Below, piece after piece: positions 1-11,436 of a stretch of DNA of 64,000 nt. The notes under the pieces are model-generated. The model did no database searches. It saw only the letters and a list, made by a program, of their open reading frames with translations, and was not told where the DNA came from. Positions within the stretch are counted from its first letter, which is position 1. The number at the start of each line of letters is the position of its first letter. The position numbers and the translations under genes were made by a program. This DNA is from Gnetum montanum (taxonomy: Eukaryota > Streptophyta > Gnetopsida > Gnetales > Gnetaceae): NCBI GenBank assembly GCA_015680685.1, contig MNCI01026491.1, forward strand, positions 178,692-242,691, written 5' to 3'.

Positions 1-154
1 GTCCCCATGCATAAAAACACAAAACAAAAAAAGAAGAAAACAAAAATAGAAAAATAGAAAAAAGAGAAGAAGAAAAAGCTAAAAAGCTAAAAGTGAGGAT
101 TCAAAGCACACCCCTTAGACGAAATAAAATTTGGGCTGCAAGCACTGGTTATGG
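1..154 (+). mobile_element. Gypsy 3'-region fragment, contig end
   Basis: This is non-coding sequence. Its reverse complement matches the stretch at about 7200-7310, which lies between pol and the 3' LTR of Gypsy-1. It includes the conserved block (reverse complement AAGGGGTGTGCTTTGAATTC) and an A-rich run where the conserved hairpin loop should be. The element it came from therefore runs on the plus strand, opposite to the other Gypsy copies here. It stops abruptly at the single N at 155, so the 3' LTR that should follow is missing. Confidence 0.75.
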
Positions 155-155
155 N
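155..155. other. Single-N contig join
   Basis: A lone N separates a Gypsy scrap from Copia sequence. It coincides exactly with the outer end of the inverted repeat (position 155 mirrors 4781). Two of the other single Ns in this window (6829 and 8811) sit between duplicated contig ends, so this is read as a scaffolding join and not a base-call ambiguity. Confidence 0.7.
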
Positions 156-2418
156 GGGTTGCTTTTTTGATGACCATGAACAAGCTATAGCACCAAAATT
201 GATATAATAACTAGAAGTGCTTTTCTAGTCATCTAAATCTCCACCCCAATCACTGTTGGAATACCCTATAAGAGCATACTTATTAAATGAGGAATAGAAT
301 AAACCATGATCATAGGTGCCTTTTAGGTACCATAGGATTCTTTTGGCCACCTACATATGAGGTTAATGAGGAGATTCCAAAAATTTGCTAATCCAATCAA
401 CATCATAAGAGATGTTTGACCTTGTGCATGTGAGGTATCTCAAACTCCCAACAATTTGCTTGAAATTAGTTGAATTAACAAGTGCCCCTTCTCCATTCTT
501 TGACAATTTTGTGCCAGCCTCCATGGGAGTTCTCACAGGATTATAATCTTGTATATAAAACTTCTTCAAGAGTTTAGTAGCATACCTCTTTTGACATATT
601 AAAATCCCATCTTCTCTTTAAACTACTTCAATGCCAAGGAAATATGACATGAGGCCAAGATTTGTCATTTTGAACTCATGCATCATGGACTTCTTGAAAT
701 CTTCAATCATTTTGAGATTTTTGCCTATGAATATTAGATCATCAACATAAAGACACAACAATAATATATCATCAGAATCATTAGTCTTTACATATAAAGC
801 ATGTTTAGATGGACACTTTTGAAAACTAGCCTTATGGAAGAAAGAGTCAATGTGCCTATTCCATGCTCGTGGTGCTTATTTGAGATCATACAATGCTTTC
901 GTCAATCTATACACCTTATCTTCACTTCCCTGCTTCATGAATCCAAGTGGTTGCTTGACAAAACCCTCCTCTTTAAGTGGGCCATTTAGAAAGGTTTACT
1001 TCACATCCATTTGATGGATTTTCCACTTCTTTTGGGCAACTAGTGCAATAAGAAGTTTAATTATTTCAATTCAAGCAACAGGAGAGAAAACCTCTTGGTA
1101 TTCATAGGCAGGCCTTTGCTCAAATCCCTTTGCCCCAAATCTTGCTTTGTGTTTCTCCACCTCACCATTTGACTTCACCTTTATCTTGAAAACTCACTTT
1201 ACATCAATTGCTTTGTGACCATGTGGGATGTTAATGAGTTCCCATGTATTGTTTCTTTCAATTGCCTTAATCTCCTCATTCATGGTATTCACCCATTTTG
1301 GATCTTGAATTTCCTCCTAGAATGTCACAAGTTCACTATGTACAAAAAAGGCAAAGTGTACCAATCTCCATCATCATCAAGAGTTACCTCATAGTCTTAC
1401 AGGTATACTGATTGTTGGTGTTGTTGCCTTGGCCTTCCAGATTCTGCTTGTGAAGTGGAACTTTCTTAAGTAGAGCTTGATGTGGTTTCATTTGTGGTAG
1501 GAACTTCAACTTTCTCTTCAAGGATACAGATTTTTTACTTTTGGGAGTCTTTATGTGAATCAACATCCCATTTCCAAGCCTCTTCTTCGGCAAAGGTCAC
1601 ATCTCGGCTAATAATCACCTTCTTTGTTATAGGATTGAACATCTTATATCCCTCGTGCTTTTAGCCAACAAAGATAGTCTTCTCTGCTTGATCATCTAGC
1701 TTTGTTCTCATCTTTGCTGAAGTGTGAGCATAAACAATAGCATCAAACACTCTAAGATGTTTCATGCTCTTCTAGAAACCACTCCATGCTTCTACAAGGG
1801 TGATATTTTGCACACTCCTTGTTGGAGACCTATTAAACAAGTAAATAGAACATGAGACAGCTCCACCCCAAAATGAATTGGGCATTCCTTTTACCTTTAA
1901 CATGATCCTCGCCATGTATATTATAGTCTTGTTCTTCCTTTTGGCTACTCTGTTGTGTTGTGGGATGTAGGGAAAAGTGACTTGATGCTTTATTCTGTGT
2001 TCTTCACAATATTCATTCAATTCATTAGAAGTGTATTTATCTCCACCATCAGTTCATAGAACTTTAACAAAATAAACACTCTACCTGTCAACATGCACTT
2101 TGAACTTCTTAAAGTAATAAAAAACTTCAGACTTCCTTTTCAAAAGATAGATCCAAATTTTTCAAGTAAAATCATCAATAAAAGTTACCTGTTGTTTCCA
2201 TTTGACAAGGTGTTCATTAGGCCACATCGAAATGCATGGGCTCTAGTGGTTGTGTTCCATGTCATTATTCTACTGCATATGGCATTTTGTGATGCTTTTC
2301 AAGAATGCATGCTTCACACAATTATTTTGGATGGTGAATACTACGCAAACCTTTCACCATATTTTCTTTAGCAAGTAATTTTAAACTTCGAAAGTTTAGA
2401 TGTTCAAAGTAAAGGTGT
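156..2418 (-). repeat. Left arm of 2.26-kb inverted repeat (Copia pol)
   Basis: This arm is the reverse complement of 2518-4780 and mirrors it about an axis at 2468. Reading frames, premature stops and non-coding stretches all recur in the other arm. I found one clear difference, an A near 2370 where the other arm implies G. Read on the minus strand it carries the same Copia integrase to RNase H segment as Copia-1. It is bounded by single Ns at 155 and 2517, which makes a misplaced duplicate or allelic contig more likely than a real palindrome. Confidence 0.9.
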
Positions 2419-2462
2419 CACAACCAAGGCTCATCATTTATAATGGCACTAAGATAATTGAT
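2419..2462 (-). mobile_element. Extra Copia sequence beyond inverted arm
   Basis: These 44 bases continue the Copia pre-integrase region past the point where the right arm begins. They match the Copia-2 stretch near 38920-38950. They supply Copia sequence that is absent from the start of the right-hand contig. Confidence 0.6.
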
Positions 2463-2516
2463 GAGTGGCGAGGTACCCCTACACTCCACCATATGAATAC
2501 GAGCGTGCACGTGCGA
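2463..2516 (+). mobile_element. Terminus of a Gypsy LTR inserted in Copia
   Basis: It begins with TGATGAGTGGCGAGGTACCC, the terminal sequence shared by all the Gypsy LTRs here. It abuts Copia sequence directly, so it is an insertion boundary. The contig ends after 54 bases at the N at 2517. If this contig is flipped, the LTR end becomes the 3' end of a plus-strand Gypsy, the same polarity as the 1-154 fragment. Confidence 0.75.
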
Positions 2517-2517
2517 N
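2517..2517. other. Single-N contig join
   Basis: A lone N at the inner end of the inverted repeat. The sequence to its right (from 2518) is the reverse complement of 2418 leftward. See the finding on the inverted repeat. Confidence 0.7.
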
Positions 2518-3590
2518 ACACCTTTACTTTGAACATCTAAACTTTCGAAGTTTAAAATTACTTGCCAAAGAAAATATGGTGAAAGGTTTGCGTAGTATTC
2601 ACCATCCAAAATAATTGTGTGAAGCATGCATTCTTGAAAAGCATCACAAAATGCCATATGCAGTAGAATAATGACATGGAACACAACCACTAGAGCCCAT
2701 GCATTTCGATGTGGCCTAATGAACACCTTGTCAAATGGAAACAACAGGTAACTTTTATTGATGATTTTACTTGAAAAATTTGGATCTATCTTTTGAAAAG
2801 GAAGTCTGAAGTTTTTTATTACTTTAAGAAGTTCAAAGTGCATGTTGACAGGTAGAGTGTTTATTTTGTTAAAGTTCTATGAACTGATGGTGGAGATAAA
2901 TACACTTCTAATGAATTGAATGAATATTGTGAAGAACACAGAATAAAGCATCAAGTCACTTTTCCCTACATCCCACAACACAACAGAGTAGCCAAAAGGA
3001 AGAACAAGACTATAATATACATGGCGAGGATCATGTTAAAGGTAAAAGGAATGCCCAATTCATTTTGGGGTGGAGCTGTCTCATGTTCTATTTACTTGTT
3101 TAATAGGTCTCCAACAAGGAGTGTGCAAAATATCACCCTTGTAGAAGCATGGAGTGGTTTCTAGAAGAGCATGAAACATCTTAGAGTGTTTGATGCTATT
3201 GTTTATGCTCACACTTCAGCAAAGATGAGAACAAAGCTAGATGATCAAGCAGAGAAGACTATCTTTGTTGGCTAAAAGCACGAGGGATATAAGATGTTCA
3301 ATCCTATAACAAAGAAGGTGATTATTAGCCGAGATGTGACCTTTGCCGAAGAAGAGGCTTGGAAATGGGATGTTGATTCACATAAAGACTCCCAAAAGTA
3401 AAAAATCTGTATCCTTGAAGAGAAAGTTGAAGTTCCTACCACAAATGAAACCACATCAAGCTCTACTTAAGAAAGTTCCACTTCACAAGCAGAATCTGGA
3501 AGGCCAAGGCAACAACACCAACAATCAGTATACCTGTAAGACTATGAGGTAACTCTTGATGATGATGGAGATTGGTACACTTTGCCTTTT
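2518..3590 (+). pseudogene. Copia-1 pre-integrase and integrase region
   Basis: The pre-integrase signature with its zinc-binding Cys/His is visible at about 2525-2680 in broken frame. The integrase core follows. The segment at 2916-3164 starts with the NEYCEEHRIKHQ block around the third catalytic residue and includes YIPQHNRVAKRKN (normally ...PQQNGVAERKN). The catalytic Glu of that ERKN motif is therefore Lys here, and the Gln-Asn-Gly before it is His-Asn-Arg. The conserved PVEAW region reads LVEAWSGF. A stop follows immediately at 3162-3164. Integrase is inactive. Confidence 0.85.
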
Positions 3591-3599
3591 TTGTACATA

Positions 3600-5116
3600 G
3601 TGAACTTGTGACATTCTAGGAGGAAATTCAAGATCCAAAATGGGTGAATACCATGAATGAGGAGATTAAGGCAATTGAAAGAAACAATACATGGGAACTC
3701 ATTAACATCCCACATGGTCACAAAGCAATTGATGTAAAGTGAGTTTTCAAGATAAAGGTGAAGTCAAATGGTGAGGTGGAGAAACACAAAGCAAGATTTG
3801 GGGCAAAGGGATTTGAGCAAAGGCCTGCCTATGAATACCAAGAGGTTTTCTCTCCTGTTGCTTGAATTGAAATAATTAAACTTCTTATTGCACTAGTTGC
3901 CCAAAAGAAGTGGAAAATCCATCAAATGGATGTGAAGTAAACCTTTCTAAATGGCCCACTTAAAGAGGAGGGTTTTGTCAAGCAACCACTTGGATTCATG
4001 AAGCAGGGAAGTGAAGATAAGGTGTATAGATTGACGAAAGCATTGTATGATCTCAAATAAGCACCACGAGCATGGAATAGGCACATTGACTCTTTCTTCC
4101 ATAAGGCTAGTTTTCAAAAGTGTCCATCTAAACATGCTTTATATGTAAAGACTAATGATTCTGATGATATATTATTGTTGTGTCTTTATGTTGATGATCT
4201 AATATTCATAGGCAAAAATCTCAAAATGATTGAAGATTTCAAGAAGTCCATGATGCATGAGTTCAAAATGACAAATCTTGGCCTCATGTCATATTTCCTT
4301 GGCATTGAAGTAGTTTAAAGAGAAGATGGGATTTTAATATGTCAAAAGAGGTATGCTACTAAACTCTTGAAGAAGTTTTATATACAAGATTATAATCCTG
4401 TGAGAACTCCCATGGAGGCTGGCACAAAATTGTCAAAGAATGGAGAAGGGGCACTTGTTAATTCAACTAATTTCAAGCAAATTGTTGGGAGTTTGAGATA
4501 CCTCACATGCACAAGGTCAAACATCTCTTATGATGTTGATTGGATTAGCAAATTTTTGGAATCTCCTCATTAACCTCATATGTAGGTGGCCAAAAGAATC
4601 CTATGGTACCTAAAAGGCACCTATGATCATGGTTTATTCTATTCCTCATTTAATAAGTATGCTCTTATAGGGTATTCCAACAGTGATTGGGGTGGAGATT
4701 TAGATGACTAGAAAAGCACTTCTAGTTATTATATCAATTTTGGTGCTATAGCTTGTTCATGGTCATCAAAAAAGCAACCCATAGCTGCACAACAACATAT
4801 TCTAAGGTAGAATATGTTGTTGTAGCTTCAAGTGCATGTCAAGCAATATGGTTAGGCAATGTGATGAGCTAAATCCATGTTCCAGTCAAGAGGCCAATGA
4901 AGATCTTTGTTGACAATATTTCTGCAATTGACTTGGCAAAGAATCCTATCACACATGGAAGAAGTAAACACATTGACATACGCTATCGTTTTCTAAGAGG
5001 TCAAGTTGGAAAGAAAGTAATTGAGTTGGTGTATTTCAAGTTTGAAGACCAATTGGTGGACATTCTCACCAAATCGTTGAAGTATGATACCTTTAGAAAA
5101 TTAAAGTATATGCTTG
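3600..5116 (+). pseudogene. Copia-1 reverse transcriptase and RNase H
   Basis: This is the Ty1/Copia RT domain, from the WKVDVKW-like block (about 3730) through the catalytic YVDD at 4187-4198 to the RNase H segments YSNSDWGGDLDD (about 4675-4710) and DNISAIDLAKNP (4909-4944). In-frame stops include TGA at 3863-3865, TAA in the DVK-TFLNG motif near 3940, TAA at 4058-4060 and a stop after the FLESPH block at 4573. Two of these recur in Copia-2. The reading frame runs into the Gypsy-1 insertion at 5117. Confidence 0.9.
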
Positions 5117-5942
5117 TGATGAGTGGTGAGGTACCCCTACACTCAACCATACAAATATGAGTGTTACACGCGCAATCTGGTCAAATTCCATAGACTAAGT
5201 GCCTACACGCCTTATAGAACACCTAAGGTTAATCAATCATTATCTTCCCAGACTTACTTGTATTTGTCACGGTTGTATGGTTAAGTAAGTTTGAGATATG
5301 TGATTTTTATATCTTTTATGTTTTATCCCCTATGCTAATGAGGGAAAGGATGAAAAGACTAAGTAACTAACTTTAACTAACTAAGTTCTAATGCCTAGCA
5401 TTAGTATGGATTCCCACTTTCTGTTCACAGCCTAAGCTAATGCAACCTTCTAGGATTACCAAACGCTATTCGTTGTTGGGATTACCAAACGTAACACACG
5501 TGCTCGAAGTGGTCGTACTGAATGCACTTAACTAGGAGTTGAGGGTTGAGAGAGATTTAATTAACTAATAAAGCATTTAAATGATGAACAATAAATAACA
5601 ATAATTAAAGTCCTATTTAGCTTAGTCCATGCACTTCAAGGTTTATCCAAAAGTTCATCTTTATTTCCATACAAAAACTTATGCTTAGGTACAATATTTG
5701 CTTGAATAAAGATCCGTTCACTTTGGGACTCCTACTGCAGGCACATGGAAATTACTCTAACTCTGGAATGGAAAAATTGCAAGAGTTTGGCTAAGGTCTA
5801 GATCTAGATGAAGAAACAAGGGAGAGCTGCCTCTTATTCATAGATTTGGTGGCATGCTTTGATATCGCGTATGCAATATCACAGGGGAAGATGCGATATC
5901 GTGTACATGATATCGCAGCCCATGCAATATTATGTTCCATCA
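5117..5942 (-). repeat. Gypsy-1 3' LTR
   Basis: An 826-base LTR with termini TGATGAGT and ...CCATCA. It holds the twin 'GGGATTACCAAACG' motifs near 5450-5500 and GATATC-type palindromes at about 5860-5942 (the U3 start in element orientation). On its inner side lies tacccccatgac; read in element orientation this is a GTCATGGGGGTA polypurine tract. Confidence 0.92.
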
Positions 5943-7890
5943 TACCCCCATGACAGAATAAAAACTCGTCCTTGAGTTCCTTACAAAATATTGGGAAGGT
6001 ATGGGATTATTGACATGAATGGAACTAATGGTGAATGGGATGACATGTGAACGGATCATCATTACAGAACATGACAAAACTAGTGTTCACGACAACAAGA
6101 GTGATCACTTTATACATTTGACATCAGGCCTTATTTGACAACTGAGAGAGGAGAGAGAAGAGAGAAGAAGTTTGTTGCTGCCAATACCAAGATTGTGTCT
6201 TTCATTGTTTATCCGTAAGCGTGCCATCCATCTCGTTCCTTGCATAGCTACTTTAGCACCGATCCATTCCAGGTGTTCCCTCTAGAGCCAATTTGTTGTT
6301 ATATGATTACCATCTGCACACACAATACAATCTTATATTAGTAAGGGTAAATGAATCTCAATGCAATTGATGCCTTGCTTTGGTGAAAGGTCCATTGGCT
6401 GAGTTGTGGTGTGGTTGATACGGGTCTGGAGATATAATAGTGGTGACTACTGAAGGTGTAGGGGTTAGGAGAAAATCAAAAAAATTAGGTCAAGACCCCC
6501 ATGACTAAGAGCAAATCTCTTGTAGCAATAGAATGGAAAAAGAAAAGGAATAAGAAAGATGGATAAAAAGAGACAACTATAACATTGATGAAATGGATGT
6601 CAAGATGAAAATGAACAAAATAGAGTGGATTGCAAAAATGTTAAGGGAAAGAATTTAACTAGTGTACCATAGTAATGCCAGTGGGTCCTCCCCAAAGCAG
6701 GCTCATGCCCTTAATGCCCTGAAAAACCCACATTCATAGAGTCCGTAGGCTCTGGGAATGTTATTCAGAACAAGAGTTAAATTCTTAACCACAAGAATTT
6801 ACTAGAAAGAAAACAATGTGTCAACCAANCAGAACAAGAGTTAAATTCTTAACCACAAGAATTTACCAGAAAGAAAACAATGTGTCAACCAAAATATACA
6901 CTAATGATACAACTGGCAATGAGGTGAACAATGGAGGAAGAACGATGGAAATAAGAGAATGGAATGGAGTCTCAAGAATAGGGTGATGTACAGCCCCTTG
7001 TGTACTTAATGATTAATGTGACTTGGCAGATCCCATTCCAAATCCGGCCTCAAACAAACCATATCCAATGACTTTGCATTAATACATTCGGCCAATCCAT
7101 CCACTCGAAGTAACAAGAATGCATTCTCCAAAGAGCCACCACCATTCCGACAAAACAAAAGATGAGAAGATAGGAAGCGAGAAGGGCCTTAGTTAGAGGG
7201 AACATGTTTATTTTAGTTCCATAACCAGTGCTTGTAGCCCAAATATTTATTTCATCTAAGGGGTGTGCTTTGAATTCCCACTATTTTGTTTTTATGTTTG
7301 TATTTTTCGTGGGAACCACACCATGCAAAGACTTTTTATTTTTATTTTTATTCACTTAACTTCCCGATAATTGGGTAACGTCAAAATGGTAAGAAAACTC
7401 AAGAAGAAAAAAATCCAAGCACCCAAGAGAATGGCCAACAAAAATGCATCAAGTTCCCTTGAAGCCACACCCTTTTCAATCCTTGAGTCCTTCCTTAGTT
7501 TGAGAAATGCCTAATCATCGATTCGTTTAAAGTTCTTATTATTTGAAGAAGGGGATTGTACAGTTCCAAGCCAAGAGAGACCATAGAGATTTGTGGATGC
7601 ACGGATGATGTGGAGTCATTGCCTGTGATATCAAAAGAACCATACCTTTGTATCAACATCATAACTTACAGGTAAAAACCAAACATTAGCAATCAATGGA
7701 AAACAGTTCATACCATCTCTGGAGCACTTATTAAGTGACAAACTTAACGAAATGGATGAGACACATACACACACACACAGAGAAATGAAAAAGTATAAAT
7801 GATGTTGTAAAAAAAACAAGAAAAGTTAAAGAAATTGTAAAACAAAAATGTGTAGAACAAAAATTTAAAAGAAATTGAGGGCCTCAATTT
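5943..7890 (-). mobile_element. Gypsy-1 3' non-coding region
   Basis: No pol domain lies here. In element orientation it holds the conserved post-pol hairpin (about 7257-7325), a block around 6672-6760 containing gggtcctccccaaagcaggc that recurs in all four Gypsy elements, a degraded reading frame at about 6145-6370 also present in Gypsy-3 and -4, and the polypurine tract. A CA microsatellite lies at about 7766-7782. A single N at 6829 is flanked by a duplicated 63-base segment. Confidence 0.7.
6766..6892. repeat. 63-base direct duplication around single N (6829)
   Basis: Bases 6766-6828 and 6830-6892 are the same sequence apart from one T/C difference (actag versus accag). The N sits exactly between the copies. 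This is what results when two overlapping contig ends are joined without being merged. Confidence 0.85.
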
Positions 7891-7891
7891 A

Positions 7892-8092
7892 TTAGCATAG
7901 GTGGCCATCTCCCCCATGACTGAATTGAAAGGGAGAGATCTGAAATAATGAGCATTTGTTTGAATTTCTTAGAAGTTTCCAACTTCTTCCAATGGATGTT
8001 TTCAAGTTAAGGGTTGGAAGTTGGCGACACTCATGCTCCAAATTATCTATGCTTTCGTTGTGGGCGCAAGTTGTTCCCCCAGTTAGTTCCAT
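7892..8092 (-). pseudogene. Gypsy-1 pre-RT remnant fused to post-integrase DNA
   Basis: The first ~45 codons align with the segment just upstream of RT in Gypsy-3 (about 50940-51058: ...NSID.LE...QLP.L...). The last ~20 codons come from the region after integrase, matching 48032-48090. The junction lies near 7950-7960. This chimera shows a pol deletion of about 2.85 kb relative to Gypsy-3. Confidence 0.75.
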
Positions 8093-8548
8093 GCATATTG
8101 GTGGATTTCTCTCTTGATTAGCTATTAACCATTGGGTGCTCTCTTGTTGTGTGGTTGCTACATATAGGCACCTTTGTATCTGACTCTCTTGGGCACACTA
8201 GTTGCATGCAAGAGATGCTGAGCATTCCTCCATGTCATCATTCTCTGAGTCACTATATGTGATGCATGGAACTTTCTTCTTCTCGATCTTTCCATAACTG
8301 TTTTCCTTAGATATTTCCAAGGAAAGATCACAAATTCCTAGGCATGCATCTATTGTACTCAGCCATGCCCTTCCTATTATAATTGGGAAGTCCCCTTTGT
8401 TACTATTGACTTATATCACTAGGAAATTAGCTGGGTATGACCAACCACACATAGTGGTAACGATGTCCTCCACCAATCCCAAGGGAATGGTGATGGACTG
8501 GTCTGCAAGCTCTAGTTGAATATTGCTCTTCTTGAGTGGAGGTAGGTT

Positions 8549-9369
8549 CTAGGCTTTATAGATTTCTTGCGATATTAAGTTGACTCCAGAAGCTGAGTCA
8601 AGAAGAGCCTTATGAGGTTTATTCCCAACAACTTGGAGGTAGATTAAGGGACTTCCAAGATCAAAGAGTTTCCTAGGAAGGTGGCCTACCTTGATCCAGT
8701 CGATGATGGTATGTGTTAACATAACCGTGTGCGTTGAGCTTTGTTGTTGGTTTGAAGGTAGTTTCGAAGCCTTAATTGTTGGAGGAGTGGTCATAGACTC
8801 AACCGCTTGTNTAGTTTCGAAGCCTTAATTGTTGGAGGAGTGGTCATAGACTCAACCGGTTGTGGTTATGAGAGTTTGTTTGGGCTTTTGGTTCTGAAGA
8901 AAGGTCTTCTCTTTATGCGGTTGTCAAAACCAACAGCGGGTTGAAGGTTTACATCTCTCGTAGAATTACGTTGTTGCAGTTGAGTGGGGAGTTCCCCTTG
9001 CATCGTTGGAATAGGTGGTAGTGGAACTATTAGCATATGAGTGGCGGATGGATTCAGAGGATGGTATGTATGTGGTGTATCTCCCAGAGGAGAAGGAGTC
9101 CTAAAATACTCCTGAACTTGGTAGTGACGTTGTGGGGTTGCGTGACCCATAGAGTCACTTGGAGAAACCGGTTGTTGCACGTAGTAGCCATATGGGTCTG
9201 GTTGCTGGTAAGGGTATTGTTGTCTCAGCGGTGGCATCCCCCATGACTGTGGGTATTTCCACTGCTGGTGTTGTTCGATGGGTTGTGGTGGAATTCCACT
9301 TGGATAATATGTTAACTATTGGTGGAACTGTCTTGGGTTACCTTGGGGATAAGGAAACCTCCAGGGTGC
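8549..9369 (-). pseudogene. Gypsy-1 gag C-terminal linker and aspartic protease
   Basis: A Gln/Pro/Tyr-rich linker (about 8866-9237) is followed by a retropepsin-like protease with the block KALLDSASGVNLIS near 8590. The active site should be DSG/DTG, as the DSGSG of Gypsy-3 shows. Here it is DSA, so the catalytic Gly is lost. The single N at 8811 and its duplicated 52-base flank add 53 bases and shift the frame. Without them, linker and protease would be in the same frame as gag. No start codon belongs to this segment; it is the downstream part of the gag-pol frame. Confidence 0.85.
8759..8863. repeat. 52-base direct duplication around single N (8811)
   Basis: Bases 8759-8810 and 8812-8863 are identical except for one C/G difference (aaccgcttgt versus aaccggttgt). 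The single N sits between them. This is an unmerged contig overlap inside the gag-protease coding frame. Confidence 0.88.
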
Positions 9370-11310
9370 CTATCGTTTGTTAAGTCTTAGGTTGAGTGCA
9401 TACACCCCAGACTCCTGCAGATGTGAGATTATTGGACAACATCCCTTAGGATGGTCATATTGGCAGATCTCGCATTCACTGTCATTGTCTGTATCTGAAT
9501 CCACAACCTCATCAATGGTCGTCATCTTTCCCTTACCCTTGTTACGTGCAGGGTCTGAATCTCTCCTCTTTTTCTTATCCTTGTCACTACTTCGTTCCTT
9601 AGACTCTTCAACAATTTTTAAAATAGTTTCAAATCTATTATCTAAGGAGTCCCACATTTGATCTACCTTAGCTGACACTTCAGTTGTTAGCTTTTGAAGT
9701 GGCAAGGTTTTTCTATTCACTAACTCTTCGAGTGGTGACTCATCCTCTTCCTCGCAGAATCTTACTCCCTTCTTTTGAAGGGGAGGATCACGGTTATATT
9801 CTTCCGCGCTTTCTCTTTTCCGTAGCTCCCCTTCTTCTTTGGCTACTTGATCCAACAGTCTATGCACCTCATGGGACCTAAGTTCAGATAATCTCCCTTG
9901 GGCATAAGTCCCAAGGGTTCTCCTAGTTTCATGTCTTAGCCCATCTATGAGATGGTGAAGTTGATCCCGTTGTGCATAGCCATGACCCGAGAAACAATGT
10001 AGCAATGCATAGTATCGGCCCATGGTAGCATCCAAGGGTTCATGATTACCCTGTTTCCATCTTTGGATCTGTTTACACAAGTTGGACACTCTGGAGTACG
10101 TTTGATATTTATTGTTGAATAATTCTAGCATTGTACTCCATCGTCTAATAGATTCCGGTTCTAAGGACTAGTACCAACTTTTTGCTTCTTTGATGAGTGT
10201 CCTATGAAACAACTTTAGTTTCTGCCACTCGTTTTCAATATTTTGCAAGGAGCAGGCATCGTGGAATTCCTATAAGTGGTTCTGCGGATCAGCGTTGTAT
10301 CCCCCCTCAAAGTGGGGGATATTATTCATGTCAAGTCTCTTGATCCGGCTATCTTTTTGATGCCTTGTAGGTATCCTCACATCCTCCGTAATGTCTAACA
10401 TATTTCACGTTGCTAGTAGGGGTTCATCGTTGTCATATCTTTCATGGAATTTGTGATGTCTATGATGTTCCCTACTTTCCCTTCTATGCCTTGACTCTCT
10501 AGAATGCCCTTGTCCTCTCTCTCAACTCTCTCGTCGAGGTCTCTCATCTTGTTTACCCTTGTCCTCACAGTTGTGTTCCTTGTGACTACGCCCTGATGTG
10601 GAAGGAGAGGGTGAATGATGTGATGAAGGTGAAGAGGAAGGGGAACCATCGCCATGAAAATGTTTCTCACCTTCTCTTCGGTGGCTACGGCCCTAATTGT
10701 GATGACGATAAGACTTCTCGCCTTTGTCATGTGTTTGTGTTCCCTCATTGAACACTTAGTGTTCGTGGGGATCAGAACCAGGGTTGTGAATTGTGGAGTG
10801 TAGGTTCTGATACCCCACCTCCTCACCATTGTTAGGAGGGGGAACATCATTTTGTGGAGAACGTATTGAAATAGGTTCACTACCCTTGATTTTGCTTATG
10901 ATAGGTGAACTGTTATGGGGCCCCTTACCCTTCATCAATGTATGGTAGCTCTCCTGCCGTGAGTCCCTTAAACATTGCGCTTCTATGGGATGGTAGTCCC
11001 TTATGCTGTAATCGCACGCAATGTATTCAACATATAGCTCTGTCATGCCTATCTATGCAAGAGCACGAAGGAGCATGTTGGGGACTACATGATCTGGGGG
11101 TAACACTATGTTACCTTGCAAATCTCACCAACACAGTTGTTCATCCTAATGGAGGATAAAAGTAAAATTGGGTATATACTCATTGGGATGAGTATATACC
11201 ACCCGGTACTATTGAGGAACTAGCGATTTTTGGTTATGTGTGTTAGACTGCCGATGGTCTCTTGTGTGATCCCTAGGTGGTGAAGTGCTTTTATGAGAAG
11301 AAGAAGACAT
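9370..11310 (-). pseudogene. Gypsy-1 gag
   Basis: The ATG at 11310 is followed by MSSSSHKSTSPPRDH. One reading frame continues for about 650 codons to the stop at 9370, interrupted by in-frame stops but no frameshift. It carries an N-terminal region conserved in Gypsy-3 (YIPNFTFILH), an Arg/Ser/His-rich middle, the retrotransposon gag core (about 9780-10330, including MLELFNNKYQTYSRVSNLC) and a C-terminal CEICQYDHPKGCC motif, a CX2C-HP-C knuckle typical of Athila-type gag. The TAG at 10168-10170 is shared with Gypsy-3. Confidence 0.88.
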
Positions 11311-11436
11311 TGTTATCTTGTTGATGTGCTATTGACCGTTGTTTAAATTTTCTTTTGATTAACCCTAAGGGTTCGTTTAAGCTTCCCAACGATGTGGATG
11401 ATTTCCTATGTTCTACTTAGGGCACAGACAACTTAG

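Noticed and set aside
2093-2371. Plus-strand 92-codon frame duplicated at 2418-2843 minus
   Set aside because: Antisense reading of the Copia integrase region; its two copies only reflect the inverted repeat.
156-4780. Inverted repeat as a foldback element or hairpin locus
   Set aside because: It contains ordinary Copia pol with old stops, is cut exactly at single Ns and has an LTR boundary at its centre. Contig misplacement explains it better.
7766-7782. CA repeat as functional Z-DNA element
   Set aside because: Short microsatellite with no supporting context.
9037-9881. Plus-strand frames opposite Gypsy-1 gag (9037-9246, 9159-9383, 9377-9661, 9684-9881)
   Set aside because: Antisense shadows of the gag frame.
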